Shown here piece by piece: positions 29,939 to 38,869 of a stretch of 64,000 bases of DNA. The notes below the pieces were generated by a model. That model did no database searches. It was not told where the DNA came from and saw only the letters and a program-made list of their open reading frames with translations. A program made the translations under genes and the position numbers. The first letter of the stretch is position 1; each line of letters starts with the position of its first letter. The DNA is from Streptomyces griseocarneus (GTDB lineage Bacteria > Actinomycetota > Actinomycetes > Streptomycetales > Streptomycetaceae): contig PENC01000021.1 in assembly GCA_003674045.1 (NCBI GenBank), positions 62,001 to 126,000 of the forward strand, given 5' to 3'.

Positions 29939-32206
29939 TCAGCTGTCGTCGCCACTCAGGCACAGGACATCCTCGACCGGTTTGCCGCCGAGCTCGGTAA
30001 TGCCCCTCGCCTCGAACGACGCGAGGATCTTCTTCCGCTCGCCGCTGGTGTGGCACACGATCCGGCTGGGCGCCTCGGCCCCGAGCAGGTCGATGCCGTT
30101 CCTGAACATCACCTCGTTCTTCCCCCACGTGCTCGTGGTGAACTGGGCAATCTTCATCGGGTCCCGGGTGATCTTGCTCTTCTTGTAGTACTCATGGTCC
30201 GGGTTGATCGCGCCGTAGTGGTCGCCGTCGTAGCCGTAGTAGTCGCTGCGCCGCATGAGCACGCTGGGGTCGTCCCAGACCAGCGTGCCTCCCATCGCCT
30301 GGTCGCTGCTGCGGACCCGCAGGAACACGCTGTTGGCGCCGCCGGTCATCTTGTCGTCGTGCTCGCTCATGCCGATGCCGCTGCCGATGCCCATGACGGC
30401 GCGTTTCTCCGTGGACGCCAGCACGCCGGTGCTCAGCACGGCGGCGAGGTCGCCGCTGCCGATGCTGTGGGTCAAGGACCGCCCCTCGAAAGCGCTCTTG
30501 ATCTCTTCCTGTTTGCCGGTCACGTCGAAGCGGGACCAGCTCAGCCACTTCCCGGCCGTCGAGGGCGTCGGTTCGTAGCCCGGGCTGGCTGCCAGCTCGG
30601 CGCCGCTGGCGAAGCCGGAGGCCTTGGCGACCGCGTCCCGGACCACCTCGACCTTCATCGGCAGTACCTTCTGGGCCGCCTCCAGGTGGATCCGCTTCAT
30701 CTGGGTCTGCAGGGCGTCGCTGTCGAGCCCCATGAGGGACTCCATCCGCTGGTGGACGATCTCCTGGACCTGGAGGTCCTGCAGCCCCTGGGCGGTCTCC
30801 ATGGCCGCCTTCATGCCGGTCGCCTTGCCCAGCCCCTGCGCCTGGATATTGTTCGTCAGGTAGGTCCACTCGCCCTCGGCCGCGGTCATGGGCTTGTTCA
30901 TCAGGTGCAGTTGTTCCAGCCGCTCCACGAGTTCCTTGCTGTGGCCCGCGCCGGCGGGTGCGTGGACTTCCAGCTGTCCGCGCAGTGAGTACTCCGTGCT
31001 TGCCGGGTCGTTCTCCTTGTACGGGCGGTAGACCGCCTTCCAGCCGTCGCCCATGTCGATCTCGTACTCGGTGCCTTTCGCATGGCTGCGGGCGGTGCCG
31101 TCCCAGGAGGCCTGGCCCGTCTCCGGGTCCAGGGTGGCCTTGATCCGGCTGGCGTTGCGCACTTTCGCCTCGAGCGTTCCGGGCTCCGGCTCACCGTTGG
31201 GTACCTGAACTTGCTTGGTGACCGTCTTGGTCGTGGTCACCTCGTAGGAGTCCATCCACGGCATCGGCGGACCACCGTTGTCGATCTTGTCCTGCACCAG
31301 GTCCAGCTGGTCCTTGTAGTGCTGGGCCATGTCCTTCTCGGCGTCGCTGATCCCGGGGTCGTTGAGCACGGCGGAGACAGCGTCGACAGCGGCCTGGTGC
31401 TTGGCGATCGACGCTTCCGAGATCGGTATTCCGTTCTTCAGCTTGTGTTGCACCGAGCTGACCGCGGACTTGGTCAGCTCGGCCAGCTGCTTGTCCTTGT
31501 CGAGGGCGAGGCGCTCCTTGACCTCCTGCTCGACCTCGACGTCCTCCATGTGCGTGCCGGGAATGCTCAGCGCGTCGAGCAGCCTCTCCTCGGCGTCCTC
31601 GGAGACATGGGTGAGCAGTACCTCACGCGGCCCGTCCGGCGAGTCGTACGCGACGAGTGTGGCCTCGGAGTTGATGAAGTCGTCCCCGCCCACCAGGATC
31701 GGTGCGCCGGTCGGCTCGCCGGCAGGGGGCGCTACAGGTACCGGCGTCAGCGGAGGGTCCGTCTCCTCCTCGTTCGCGGCCTCCTCTGCTTCCTCGACTT
31801 CGTCGGCGAGCAGCACAGCCTCGGCACCGGCTGCCGCATCCTCGTGGTCAGCCTGCTCGCCCTCCACCACGCCCTCTTCGGGCAGGGCAACGGCCTCCTG
31901 GAGCTCTGCGGAAGCTGCTTCAGCGTCGGTGTCCTGGGGCTCCTCACCGAATTCCTTGAGGAATTCGTCCACGGCAGCCTCCAGAGCTTCGTAATCCGGC
32001 GGCTCCGCAGGGAAAGGCTGCTCAGGAAGCGTCTGCTGGCCCTCCGGCACCTCCGCCGGCGCGCCGCCCGCGGCCGCGCCCGCGAGATCACCGTCTCCCG
32101 CCCCGGTCGGCGCGCCGGCGAGGTCCACCGGAGCGGCAGGGCTTTCCGCGGGCGTCGTGGGGCTGACCGCGTAGCTCTGGTGACTCGACTTCGAGCCGGT
32201 TCCCAT
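29939..32206 (-). CDS. tagged large protein with C-terminal ADP-ribosyltransferase-like domain
   Basis: 755 residues. N-terminus MGTGSKSSHQSYAVSPT is nearly identical to that of the upstream 881-residue protein. Then a disordered, very acidic Pro/Ala/Glu region (to ~residue 160), a helical middle with coiled-coil potential (EQEVKERLALDKDKQLAELTK; HQRMESLMGLDSDALQTQMK), and a C-terminal domain from ~570: LTHSIGSGDLAAVLSTGVL (His ~580), ANSVFLRVR, and WGKNEVMFRNGIDLL (Glu ~698). This spacing of H, aromatic strand and E resembles H-Y-E type ADP-ribosyltransferases. Start ATG overlaps the stop of the upstream gene (TGATG). No signal peptide. Function as an effector is inferred. Confidence 0.72.
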   Translation of the reverse strand: MGTGSKSSHQSYAVSPTTPAESPAAPVDLAGAPTGAGDGDLAGAAAGGAPAEVPEGQQTLPEQPFPAEPPDYEALEAAVDEFLKEFGEEPQDTDAEAASAELQEAVALPEEGVVEGEQADHEDAAAGAEAVLLADEVEEAEEAANEEETDPPLTPVPVAPPAGEPTGAPILVGGDDFINSEATLVAYDSPDGPREVLLTHVSEDAEERLLDALSIPGTHMEDVEVEQEVKERLALDKDKQLAELTKSAVSSVQHKLKNGIPISEASIAKHQAAVDAVSAVLNDPGISDAEKDMAQHYKDQLDLVQDKIDNGGPPMPWMDSYEVTTTKTVTKQVQVPNGEPEPGTLEAKVRNASRIKATLDPETGQASWDGTARSHAKGTEYEIDMGDGWKAVYRPYKENDPASTEYSLRGQLEVHAPAGAGHSKELVERLEQLHLMNKPMTAAEGEWTYLTNNIQAQGLGKATGMKAAMETAQGLQDLQVQEIVHQRMESLMGLDSDALQTQMKRIHLEAAQKVLPMKVEVVRDAVAKASGFASGAELAASPGYEPTPSTAGKWLSWSRFDVTGKQEEIKSAFEGRSLTHSIGSGDLAAVLSTGVLASTEKRAVMGIGSGIGMSEHDDKMTGGANSVFLRVRSSDQAMGGTLVWDDPSVLMRRSDYYGYDGDHYGAINPDHEYYKKSKITRDPMKIAQFTTSTWGKNEVMFRNGIDLLGAEAPSRIVCHTSGERKKILASFEARGITELGGKPVEDVLCLSGDDS

Positions 32207-34851
32207 CAGTTACCCCCGTGCTTGAGAGAGGCGGCGGACGGCATCTTCAGCTGCTTGACGAAGAAGTCGGCGAAGTTCTGGCGCAACGAGTTCTTCCTTT
32301 CGACTGCGTGGTCCAGGAACGCGTTGGCGATCTGCTCGTGCGTCACCTGGGACTGGGGGATCTTCAGGGATTTGGCGGCCCGGCTGCGCATCTGCGGCAC
32401 CCACGCCACACCGGCCTTGGCGCCCCCGTGGGCGGTCGAGTGCAGGACCGAGCGAAGTTGCGCGTCCGGGATGGACTCGAACTTCTTGATCACCGGGTGC
32501 GCGGCGGCGGGGTTGAGCTTGACGCCGTTGGCGAGTTCCCCGCCGAGGGCGGCCTGGTACAGGCGCTGGTGGACGGGGGTGAACCCGCCTCCGCCGCTGG
32601 GGGCGTAGTCGACGGACAGCTTGTCGCTGCCGAAGTGCTTGTAGGCCTGGCCGCGGTCGATCTGCACCAGGCCGCCGGACGGGGTCTCGAGCCAGTTGTC
32701 CTGGTGGCCATCGTGTTCGCCGACGACCCACGAGCCGACGTGGGACCGGACGATCGCATCGACCTGACTCTGCGCCCACTCGCCCGGCTTGCTGGTGAAC
32801 GGCTTGGCGCCCTGGAGCATCGGCTGGATGGAGCCGGCCGTCCCGTCGGCCTTCTTGTGGTGGTACACCGGCACCGACGGCACGCCGCCCAGCGACAGGA
32901 CGTGGGACGCGGCGGCCTCGGTGTGGCCCAGTGCCCCGCCGTGGTTGTGGTCGGCCTTGAACAGCCACTGCGAACCGTCCGGCGCCGCGTGGACGGTCTT
33001 GGCGTACGTCCCGCCGAGGTTCGACGCCGTCGTGCCCGCGCCGAAGTCCCAGGACGCGACCTCTTTGGCGTCGACGCGGGCCGGCACGTCCTGGCTGGTC
33101 GCCTTCGCGTGCTGCACTTCGGCCATCAACGCCTGGATGTTCGCGTTGAACGACCCCGGTTTGGCGGGCTTCGGCGCCTTCGTCGGCTTCGGCACGGCGG
33201 GCGCTGCCGGCTTCGCGGGCTCGGAGACCGCGGTGGTGCCGCTGCTGCTCTTCAGCTTGCTCGCCAGGGCCTGGACCGCCTCGTCGGAGGCGAGATCGCT
33301 GCCGGACTTCGCCGCCGCCGACGGCGCTGCTGCTGCCGCGGTCGCGGCAGCAGCCTTGGCGGCCTCCTTCTTCGCGGCGGCCGCCGCGACCTTCTCCTTG
33401 ATGGCCGCCTGGTCGTACTTCGGGTTGAAACAGCCGGCGATGTAGTTCTGCACCTGTGCGCGGGAGGCGGTGACGTTGTTGTCCATCCCCAGCTCGCCGG
33501 CCACCGCGCGCAGGTCGGCGAGCTTCTGCTCCTTGGCCCACGCCTTGAAATCGTGGGTGAGCCCGTCGGGCTTTACACAGTTCTTCGTGTGGGCGCCCGG
33601 GTGCTGGGCGAAAGGAGCATCGTCAACAGCATGCTGGCTCGATCGGTACCAGCTGAATGCGGAGTGCTGCAGATCCTGGAGTTCACCGGCGTTCTTCGCC
33701 CACGCGGCGATCGACTGCGCAGCGCCCACGTCTCCAGCGGGCGGCAACTGCAAAGGCGCGCCGTCCCCGGGTGCCATGGCGGAATGCGTGGCGTAAGAGG
33801 TGTCGAGATCTGTGAGCTGCTGCTCCCGCTTGGCCGCTAGCTCCTTGAGAGCGGTCGCCTCGCTCTCCGGAGTCGTCGACCGCATCAGCGCCACGGCTTC
33901 GCGCGCGGTGAGGTGTTTCGCCTCGGTCTCCGTCAGCTGCCCTGACGCAAGGGCGTCCTGGATCGCCGGTTGGGCATCGAGGGGAGACAGGTAGTTCGAG
34001 TTGAGGGCCTGGTCGACCGCCGACTTGGCCTGGGCCTTGGCCTTGTCGAGATCCTCGCCGAGCTCCGGGCAGTCGGCACTCGCCACCTTCTGCTCCGCCA
34101 TGAGCATCGCTCGCAGGGCGTCAGCCTGCTGCGGACCAACGGTGCTGGCACCGTCGTGGTAGGCGTTGACGGCCTCGAGGACCGCCTGGGTCGACTCCTT
34201 CACCTCCTCGGGCGTGGCTGACCACGAGCCGCCACTGACCGGCGGCTCGGTGCCCTCGAGCTCATGCAGGTCGGCCAGCGTCATCCCGCCGACCGTCTGG
34301 CCAGCGAGCAGCTCGTTGTACCGCGAGAGCGCCGCGGCCTGGATCTTCTGCTTGGACGGGATGTCGCTGTCGTACGCCGGGTCGAGCCAGTGGACGAGCG
34401 CGTGCTGTCCCTTGCCGGACAGGCCCACCAGCGCCGGGTGCTCAAAGCCCTTGGCCTCGGCGATCTCCCGGAGTTCCTCTTCGTCCAGGGAGCTCAAGAA
34501 GGCGACGGTCTGGGCTTTGAGCGCCTTGGTGTGGGCCTCGATCTCCTCCTCGGAGGCGCCCGCCTCCTTCAGCTTCTCGATGGCGGCCTTCGCGTCCTCC
34601 ACCTGGCCGACGAATAGGTCGTACTTCTCCACCGGGTCGTCAGGGAGCGCGTCCTCGGGGTCGGTGGCGTACGGCGGGTCGGCCATCTCGCCCAGGAGGT
34701 CCATGGCCACCAGCAGGTCGGCCTTGGCCTGGATCTCCTCGCCGGACATGGGCTGCGCCGATGCCTCGGCCACCGGCTCCTCCGGCCCGTCGGAGGCGGC
34801 GGTCGGGCCCACGGCGTAGGAGGCGTGGCTGGACTTGCTGCCCGTGCCCAT
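32206..34851 (-). CDS. tagged large protein with C-terminal kinase-like (HipA/PI-kinase-type) domain
   Basis: 881 residues, ATG at 34851 overlapping the upstream stop (TGATG). A longer open frame reaches 35289, but that part is antisense-like and out of frame with the 136-residue gene. N-terminal tag MGTGSKSSHASYAVGPT, then ~450 residues of acidic helices (EDAKAAIEKLKEAGASEEEI), an alanine/lysine-rich linker (~590-680) and a C-terminal domain: GSQWLFKADHNHGG (lysine strand), VGEHDGHQDNW (Asp ~714, Asn ~719, catalytic-loop type HDxxxxN) and LVQIDRGQAYKHFG (metal-binding Asp). This matches the HipA/phosphatidylinositol-kinase layout. Substrate unknown. Confidence 0.75.
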   Translation of the reverse strand: MGTGSKSSHASYAVGPTAASDGPEEPVAEASAQPMSGEEIQAKADLLVAMDLLGEMADPPYATDPEDALPDDPVEKYDLFVGQVEDAKAAIEKLKEAGASEEEIEAHTKALKAQTVAFLSSLDEEELREIAEAKGFEHPALVGLSGKGQHALVHWLDPAYDSDIPSKQKIQAAALSRYNELLAGQTVGGMTLADLHELEGTEPPVSGGSWSATPEEVKESTQAVLEAVNAYHDGASTVGPQQADALRAMLMAEQKVASADCPELGEDLDKAKAQAKSAVDQALNSNYLSPLDAQPAIQDALASGQLTETEAKHLTAREAVALMRSTTPESEATALKELAAKREQQLTDLDTSYATHSAMAPGDGAPLQLPPAGDVGAAQSIAAWAKNAGELQDLQHSAFSWYRSSQHAVDDAPFAQHPGAHTKNCVKPDGLTHDFKAWAKEQKLADLRAVAGELGMDNNVTASRAQVQNYIAGCFNPKYDQAAIKEKVAAAAAKKEAAKAAAATAAAAAPSAAAKSGSDLASDEAVQALASKLKSSSGTTAVSEPAKPAAPAVPKPTKAPKPAKPGSFNANIQALMAEVQHAKATSQDVPARVDAKEVASWDFGAGTTASNLGGTYAKTVHAAPDGSQWLFKADHNHGGALGHTEAAASHVLSLGGVPSVPVYHHKKADGTAGSIQPMLQGAKPFTSKPGEWAQSQVDAIVRSHVGSWVVGEHDGHQDNWLETPSGGLVQIDRGQAYKHFGSDKLSVDYAPSGGGGFTPVHQRLYQAALGGELANGVKLNPAAAHPVIKKFESIPDAQLRSVLHSTAHGGAKAGVAWVPQMRSRAAKSLKIPQSQVTHEQIANAFLDHAVERKNSLRQNFADFFVKQLKMPSAASLKHGGN

Positions 34852-35261
34852 CAGAGAGCACCCCTCGGCGGGAGCGCGGGGATGACCTCGGCGAGCAACT
34901 CGTCGAGGACCAGGTCGGCTGCGTGGGCCAGGTCGAGCGCGCCGTCGGGGACCTCTACGGCCTCGACGGCGCAGGCACCGGACTGCGCCGTCCAGCGCTC
35001 GACGTCCTCGCGCGTGGTGCTCTCGCCGAGCCGCTCGCGCCACGGGTCGGCCGCGTCGTAGACCAGCGGGACCCAGCGCACCACGCGCCCGGCCGGGGCG
35101 TCGGGCCGGTCGTCGAGCCCGAGCACGGCGACCGGGTCCACGGCCAGGCCCAGGGCGGGGTGCCAGACGAGCAGGATCCACAGCTTCCACGAGGAGGAGG
35201 CCGGCGGCGTCGTGGGTGCGTCGGTGGCCGGGTTGTCGGGCTGGGCGGGTTCGGTCGGCAT
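34851..35261 (-). CDS. small acidic protein, first gene of tagged-protein operon
   Basis: 136 residues. Start at ATG 35261 (MPTEPAQPDNPATDAP) because GGAGG lies seven bases upstream; the ATG at 35276 would be inside the ribosome site. A disordered head is followed by WKLWILLVWHPALGLAVDPVAVLGLDD and an acidic helical end (ALDLAHAADLVLDELLAEVIPAL). Small, acidic and directly before two large tagged proteins: an adaptor/chaperone-like role is possible. Only about 25 bases of leader separate it from motif B1. Confidence 0.72.
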   Translation of the reverse strand: MPTEPAQPDNPATDAPTTPPASSSWKLWILLVWHPALGLAVDPVAVLGLDDRPDAPAGRVVRWVPLVYDAADPWRERLGESTTREDVERWTAQSGACAVEAVEVPDGALDLAHAADLVLDELLAEVIPALPPRGAL

Positions 35262-35290
35262 GGGGGCTCCTCCCATCAGGGGCTTTCACC

Positions 35291-35324
35291 TGCTACAGGT
35301 GTGAAAGGAGCTGCCGGTGTGACA
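35291..35324 (-). promoter_or_regulatory. motif B control sequence, copy 1 (tagged-protein operon)
   Basis: Minus strand: AACTGTCACACCG (from 35327), then after 12 bases ACACCTGTAGCA (35302-35291). The half-site start-to-start distance is 24 bases, as in the other copies. CTTTCACCTG and CAGGTGTGAAAG form an extra inverted repeat here. Located between the DUF4417 stop (35343) and the 136-residue gene. Confidence 0.82.
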
Positions 35325-35342
35325 GTTGGGGCGAAAAAGTTT

Positions 35343-36458
35343 TCAGCGGGGCGGCAGAAGCGAGGCCATGTACTGGACGGTCGAGGCGAAGGCGTCCTCG
35401 GGCCGGGCGTGGACGTCCTCACGTCCGTTCGCGGTCATGACGGCGCCGTGCAGGGCGTACTGGTGGGCGTTCTGGGAGACGAGGGTCAGCCGGGAGCCGA
35501 AGAGCTGCACCATCTCCGCGATCCGGTTGGTGCGGGACAGACCGGTGAGGATGACCGGCATGTCCTCGGGAAGGTTCGCGGCCAGCCAGTGCAGGCCGGG
35601 ACGCTCCCAGGTGTCCCACGTGCCGTTGTCCCGCACGGTCTGCACGTTCACCGCGATCGCCGGCGGCGGTGCGTCCTCGATCCAGGCCGCGTAGCGCTCG
35701 AGGTCCTCCAGCCGGAACCAGTACACATTCGGCACCACCGGCACCCCGGCCTCGGCGAACTCCTGAGCGAGTATCAGGCTGCGGCGCATGTTCAGCAGGT
35801 GCTCGGTGCGCGGCCAGTCCCCGTAGATCGAGTAGTTGCAGGCCAGCACCAGGTCCCACTGCTGCTCCGCGATCCGCTCGACGAGGTTGTCCCGCTGGCG
35901 CCTGGTCCAGAACGCCTCGACGAGCGGGTCCTCTCCGTAACCGACGAGAACCGCTTTCTGATGCGGCTTGAGGTCCAGGGCCTCGCGCGCGGACTGCTTG
36001 GTGAACCGCGGGTAGAGGGTATGGGTGTCGGGCGAGAACACACGCCGCAGGCCCACCCCGTAGGCCGGCCAGTTCAAGCTGGCATCGAGCTTGGTGACGG
36101 AGGAGCCGTCGGTCATGGGGATGAAGGCGGGCAGGCCCTCGGGCAGGGTGCCGTCGATGGTGATGTCGTCGAAGGTCAGGGTGCCGCCGACGTCGGCCAT
36201 CCACTGGGCGATGTCGGTCCGGCTGCCGCACCGGATCGGGCACGAACGGGTCACGCAGGCGTTCGCGGGGGCGTCCGCCTCCGCCGCTGCGCACCCGCAG
36301 AAGCGGCAGTCGGAGTTGGTGCCGGAGCACAGGGGCTCGACGGTGGCCGGGCCGCCCCGCCCGTCGGGCCCGGCGTAGAAGGCGCAGGCGTTGCAGTCGC
36401 AGCCGCGGCCGGGGAGCGGGATGCCGACGGTCGGGGTGGGCAGGGAGATGCGGGTCAT
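35343..36458 (-). CDS. DUF4417-like cysteine protein
   Basis: 371 residues. The N-terminal 100 residues are cysteine-rich: GCDCNACAFY, CSGTNSDCRFCGC and CVTRSCPIRCG, enough for one or more metal or iron-sulfur sites. The rest is a DUF4417-type domain: KAVLVGYGEDPLVEAFW, WDLVLACNYSIYGDWPRTEHLLNMRRSL, VPVVPNVYWFR and MPVILTGLSRTNRI, which reads as a TIM-barrel-like alternation. The ATG overlaps the ParB stop (ATGA). Genes of this family often follow ParB-type proteins on phages and plasmids. Confidence 0.72.
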   Translation of the reverse strand: MTRISLPTPTVGIPLPGRGCDCNACAFYAGPDGRGGPATVEPLCSGTNSDCRFCGCAAAEADAPANACVTRSCPIRCGSRTDIAQWMADVGGTLTFDDITIDGTLPEGLPAFIPMTDGSSVTKLDASLNWPAYGVGLRRVFSPDTHTLYPRFTKQSAREALDLKPHQKAVLVGYGEDPLVEAFWTRRQRDNLVERIAEQQWDLVLACNYSIYGDWPRTEHLLNMRRSLILAQEFAEAGVPVVPNVYWFRLEDLERYAAWIEDAPPPAIAVNVQTVRDNGTWDTWERPGLHWLAANLPEDMPVILTGLSRTNRIAEMVQLFGSRLTLVSQNAHQYALHGAVMTANGREDVHARPEDAFASTVQYMASLLPPR

Positions 36459-37819
36459 GCGGCTTCAGTTCCTTCATGCGTCGGTGCGGTGCCGTCGCCC
36501 GCGCGTGCGGGAGTGGCGTCTTCCTCGAGATGTGTGCCGAGTTCGCGCAGGGCGAGGTGCAGGGAGCCGCGGTCGTAGCGGGAGATCTGCTTGCCGGACC
36601 TGACCTCGGCCAGCAGGCTCCGGACTCCCTCCAGCGCGGTCCGCACGACGTCCGCGGCCACGTCGGGCCGCCGGACCTCCGGCGTGGGGACCGCATCGGG
36701 CTGCGCCTTTGCGGTCTGTGTCGTGGTGGGCAGCGGGGCGGCCGAGGGGGCCGGGGCGTCGTCGTGCTCATCCGCGGGTGGGCCGGGCGGAGCGTCGTGC
36801 TCTTCCTCGTCGTCCGCGTCGGCCGGGGTGTCCTGCGTTTCGTCGGTGGCCGGGACCCGCGTGAGCTTCGCGCGCCGGTCGGCGTTCGCCGCGTCCTGCC
36901 GCTCCTCGGCTTCCGCGATGATCTCATCCGGGCCGAGACCGGGCTCGTCCAGGCCGACGTTCACCGCGGTCGGCAGGAGGTGAAGCCGCTTGGACGTCTT
37001 CAGCGCCGCCCAGATGCCCTCGGCCGCCTCCGCACGGCCGTTGCGCAGCTCGGCGTAGCGGATCCGGGTGTTCAGCCGGATCGCGGCCTCGTCCATCTCC
37101 TCGGTGAGGTCCCGGGGCAGCGCACGGAACGCGCGCACCAGCTCACCGGCCTTGCGCTCGCTGAGCTGGAGCCCCAGCCGGTCCAGCACCTCGCTCCACG
37201 GCGCGGCGCACGAGCTGTCGGTGCCGCGGATCTTCTCCAGGGCCTGGAAGCGCTCTGCCGGGTCGGGGATGGCGTAGACCTCCTGGGGCACGGGCTTGCC
37301 GGCCTTCAGGAGCTTCCCGACGAGGACGGCGCACCGCTGGTACAGCAGGGCGGCGGCCTGCTCGCCGGGCTTGAGGGGTTCGCGGGCGAAGTTCTCGACG
37401 AACCGCCACATGTGGCGTTCTTCTTCGCTGAGCGGGCCCGGGCACACCACGGCGGGCAGGGCCGCGAAGTGGGGGTTGTCCGGCCGGTGGGTGGCACCCC
37501 AGCGCATGGCGCGCAGCCGGCGCTCGCCGGTGACCAGGCGGATCGTCGGCGCCTTGCCGCCGACGATGATCTCCTCGGCCAGGACCGGCTCCAGGAGCCC
37601 GACGACGGACATGGAGGAGATCAGGTCCGCGATCTCCACCGGCGGAAGGGAATCGGACGGGTTACGGGCGTGGGCCTCGGTGAACGGGGCGCCCGGGCCG
37701 CGCAGGGGCAGCATCTCGAATCGCCGCTGCCGCAGCTTGACGCTGCGGTGCAGGATCTCGGTGAGCCGGATCATGCTCCCGCCGTCCGGCGGGGCCTCGA
37801 GCGAGGTGGTACTGGGCAT
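36455..37819 (-). CDS. ParB/Spo0J-family partition protein
   Basis: 454 residues. N-terminal ParB domain includes PPVEIADLISSMSVVGLLEPVLA and the CTP-binding type motif TGERRLRAMRWG near residue 98; the segment FVENFAREPLKPGEQAAALL matches the ENxxRxxL box. A helix-turn-helix would lie around residues 185-230 (WSEVLDRLGLQLSERKAGELVRAFRAL). The last 150 residues are acidic and disordered, then a short helical end. No ParA is seen in the window. ATG at 37819, AAGGAA eight bases upstream. It is expressed with the coupling ATPase, so it may serve transfer as well as stability. Confidence 0.87.
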   Translation of the reverse strand: MPSTTSLEAPPDGGSMIRLTEILHRSVKLRQRRFEMLPLRGPGAPFTEAHARNPSDSLPPVEIADLISSMSVVGLLEPVLAEEIIVGGKAPTIRLVTGERRLRAMRWGATHRPDNPHFAALPAVVCPGPLSEEERHMWRFVENFAREPLKPGEQAAALLYQRCAVLVGKLLKAGKPVPQEVYAIPDPAERFQALEKIRGTDSSCAAPWSEVLDRLGLQLSERKAGELVRAFRALPRDLTEEMDEAAIRLNTRIRYAELRNGRAEAAEGIWAALKTSKRLHLLPTAVNVGLDEPGLGPDEIIAEAEERQDAANADRRAKLTRVPATDETQDTPADADDEEEHDAPPGPPADEHDDAPAPSAAPLPTTTQTAKAQPDAVPTPEVRRPDVAADVVRTALEGVRSLLAEVRSGKQISRYDRGSLHLALRELGTHLEEDATPARAGDGTAPTHEGTEAA

Positions 37820-37855
37820 TGCGAAAGTTCCTTTGAGCGCCGCGTCCGCGGCTTG

Positions 37856-38869
37856 TTACGTCGTGGCGAGGTACAGGTCGGTGGGCGCCGGCCGGGCGGC
37901 AGTGCCGCGCAGCAGCGGGGTGAAGATCGGGGCGCAGGGCCCGTGCTCCTTCAGCTGCTGCAAGGTGGTGACACCGATCAGAAGGTCGTCCTTGAGCCGG
38001 GCGAGCCGGACGTCCGCGCCCGTGCGCGTGTAGAGGTCCTCGGTGCGCGCCGCCAGCCGCTGCGGCCGCCGGTCCAGCTGGCCCTCCCGCGGCGGTGCCG
38101 CATCCAGGACCACCAGGATCCGGGGGAAGACCGGGTAGGAGTACATCCACGCCGGCCGGGTGGCGTTCGGGGTACGGCGCGCCCGGTCCGGGCTCTGCGG
38201 GACGTACTCGTACAGCCGGCCGTAGGCGGCGAGCTTGGCGGCCAGCCGTGCGGAGGTCATCGTGGCCCGGTCGACCTCGATGAAGAAGCTCAGCATGGTG
38301 CGCTGTCCGCGCTCGACGTGCACGTAGTTCAAGAGGGCATCGCTGATGACGTGGTCGTCTTCGAAGCGGCGCTGGCCGTCGCGGATGCGGTTGGCGACCT
38401 CGGGCGTCCAGTCCAGCGGGCCGCACTCGTGGCCGAGCCGGCGCGCGTGCTCCACGAAGGCGATGCCGACGTCGTTGACCGCGAGCGTGTGCGCCTGCCG
38501 GGCGCCGGCCACCGCGTCCGGTGTCACCCGGTAGGGACGGGCGGGCAGCTCTCCGGCCTCCTCGACGGACTCGGCGCCGGAATCGGTCAGGAACCACAGG
38601 TACTGCTGGCTCTGGATCCGCCCGGGCCCGTGGCCGCCGCCTTGTGCCCGGACCCGGTTGACCAGACCCGCGTCGTGCAGCTCGCCGAGCTGACGGCGCA
38701 GGTAGACCGGCCGGGCCGGCCGCTTCTCCGGCTCGGTCAGCAGCACGTGCATCTGCTGGGTGGACAGCACGCGGTGCTGGTACAGCAGTTCCAGGACACG
38801 GCGGCCCATGGTGTGGAAGCTGCGGGTGCGGACCGGCACCGCGGGCGGTTCGACAAGATGCAAAGTCAT
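37856..38869 (-). CDS. replication-relaxation family protein
   Basis: 337 residues with the winged-helix start of this family (RRVLELLYQHRVLSTQQMHVLL ... YLRRQLGELHDAGLVNRV) and the nuclease-like core: HTLAVNDVGIAFVEHA, FEDDHVISDALLNY and FFIEVDRATMTSARLAAKLAAYGRL. Related proteins are encoded on Gram-positive plasmids and ICEs next to the coupling ATPase and are thought to act on the transfer or replication origin. ATG overlaps the ATPase stop (ATGA). Confidence 0.85.
   Translation of the reverse strand: MTLHLVEPPAVPVRTRSFHTMGRRVLELLYQHRVLSTQQMHVLLTEPEKRPARPVYLRRQLGELHDAGLVNRVRAQGGGHGPGRIQSQQYLWFLTDSGAESVEEAGELPARPYRVTPDAVAGARQAHTLAVNDVGIAFVEHARRLGHECGPLDWTPEVANRIRDGQRRFEDDHVISDALLNYVHVERGQRTMLSFFIEVDRATMTSARLAAKLAAYGRLYEYVPQSPDRARRTPNATRPAWMYSYPVFPRILVVLDAAPPREGQLDRRPQRLAARTEDLYTRTGADVRLARLKDDLLIGVTTLQQLKEHGPCAPIFTPLLRGTAARPAPTDLYLATT

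Noticed and set aside
32206..35289. 1027-residue version of the kinase-like tagged protein
   Set aside because: The extra 146 N-terminal residues are Arg/Pro-rich and antisense-like to nothing useful, and cover the 136-residue gene in another frame. The tag start with TGATG coupling fits better.
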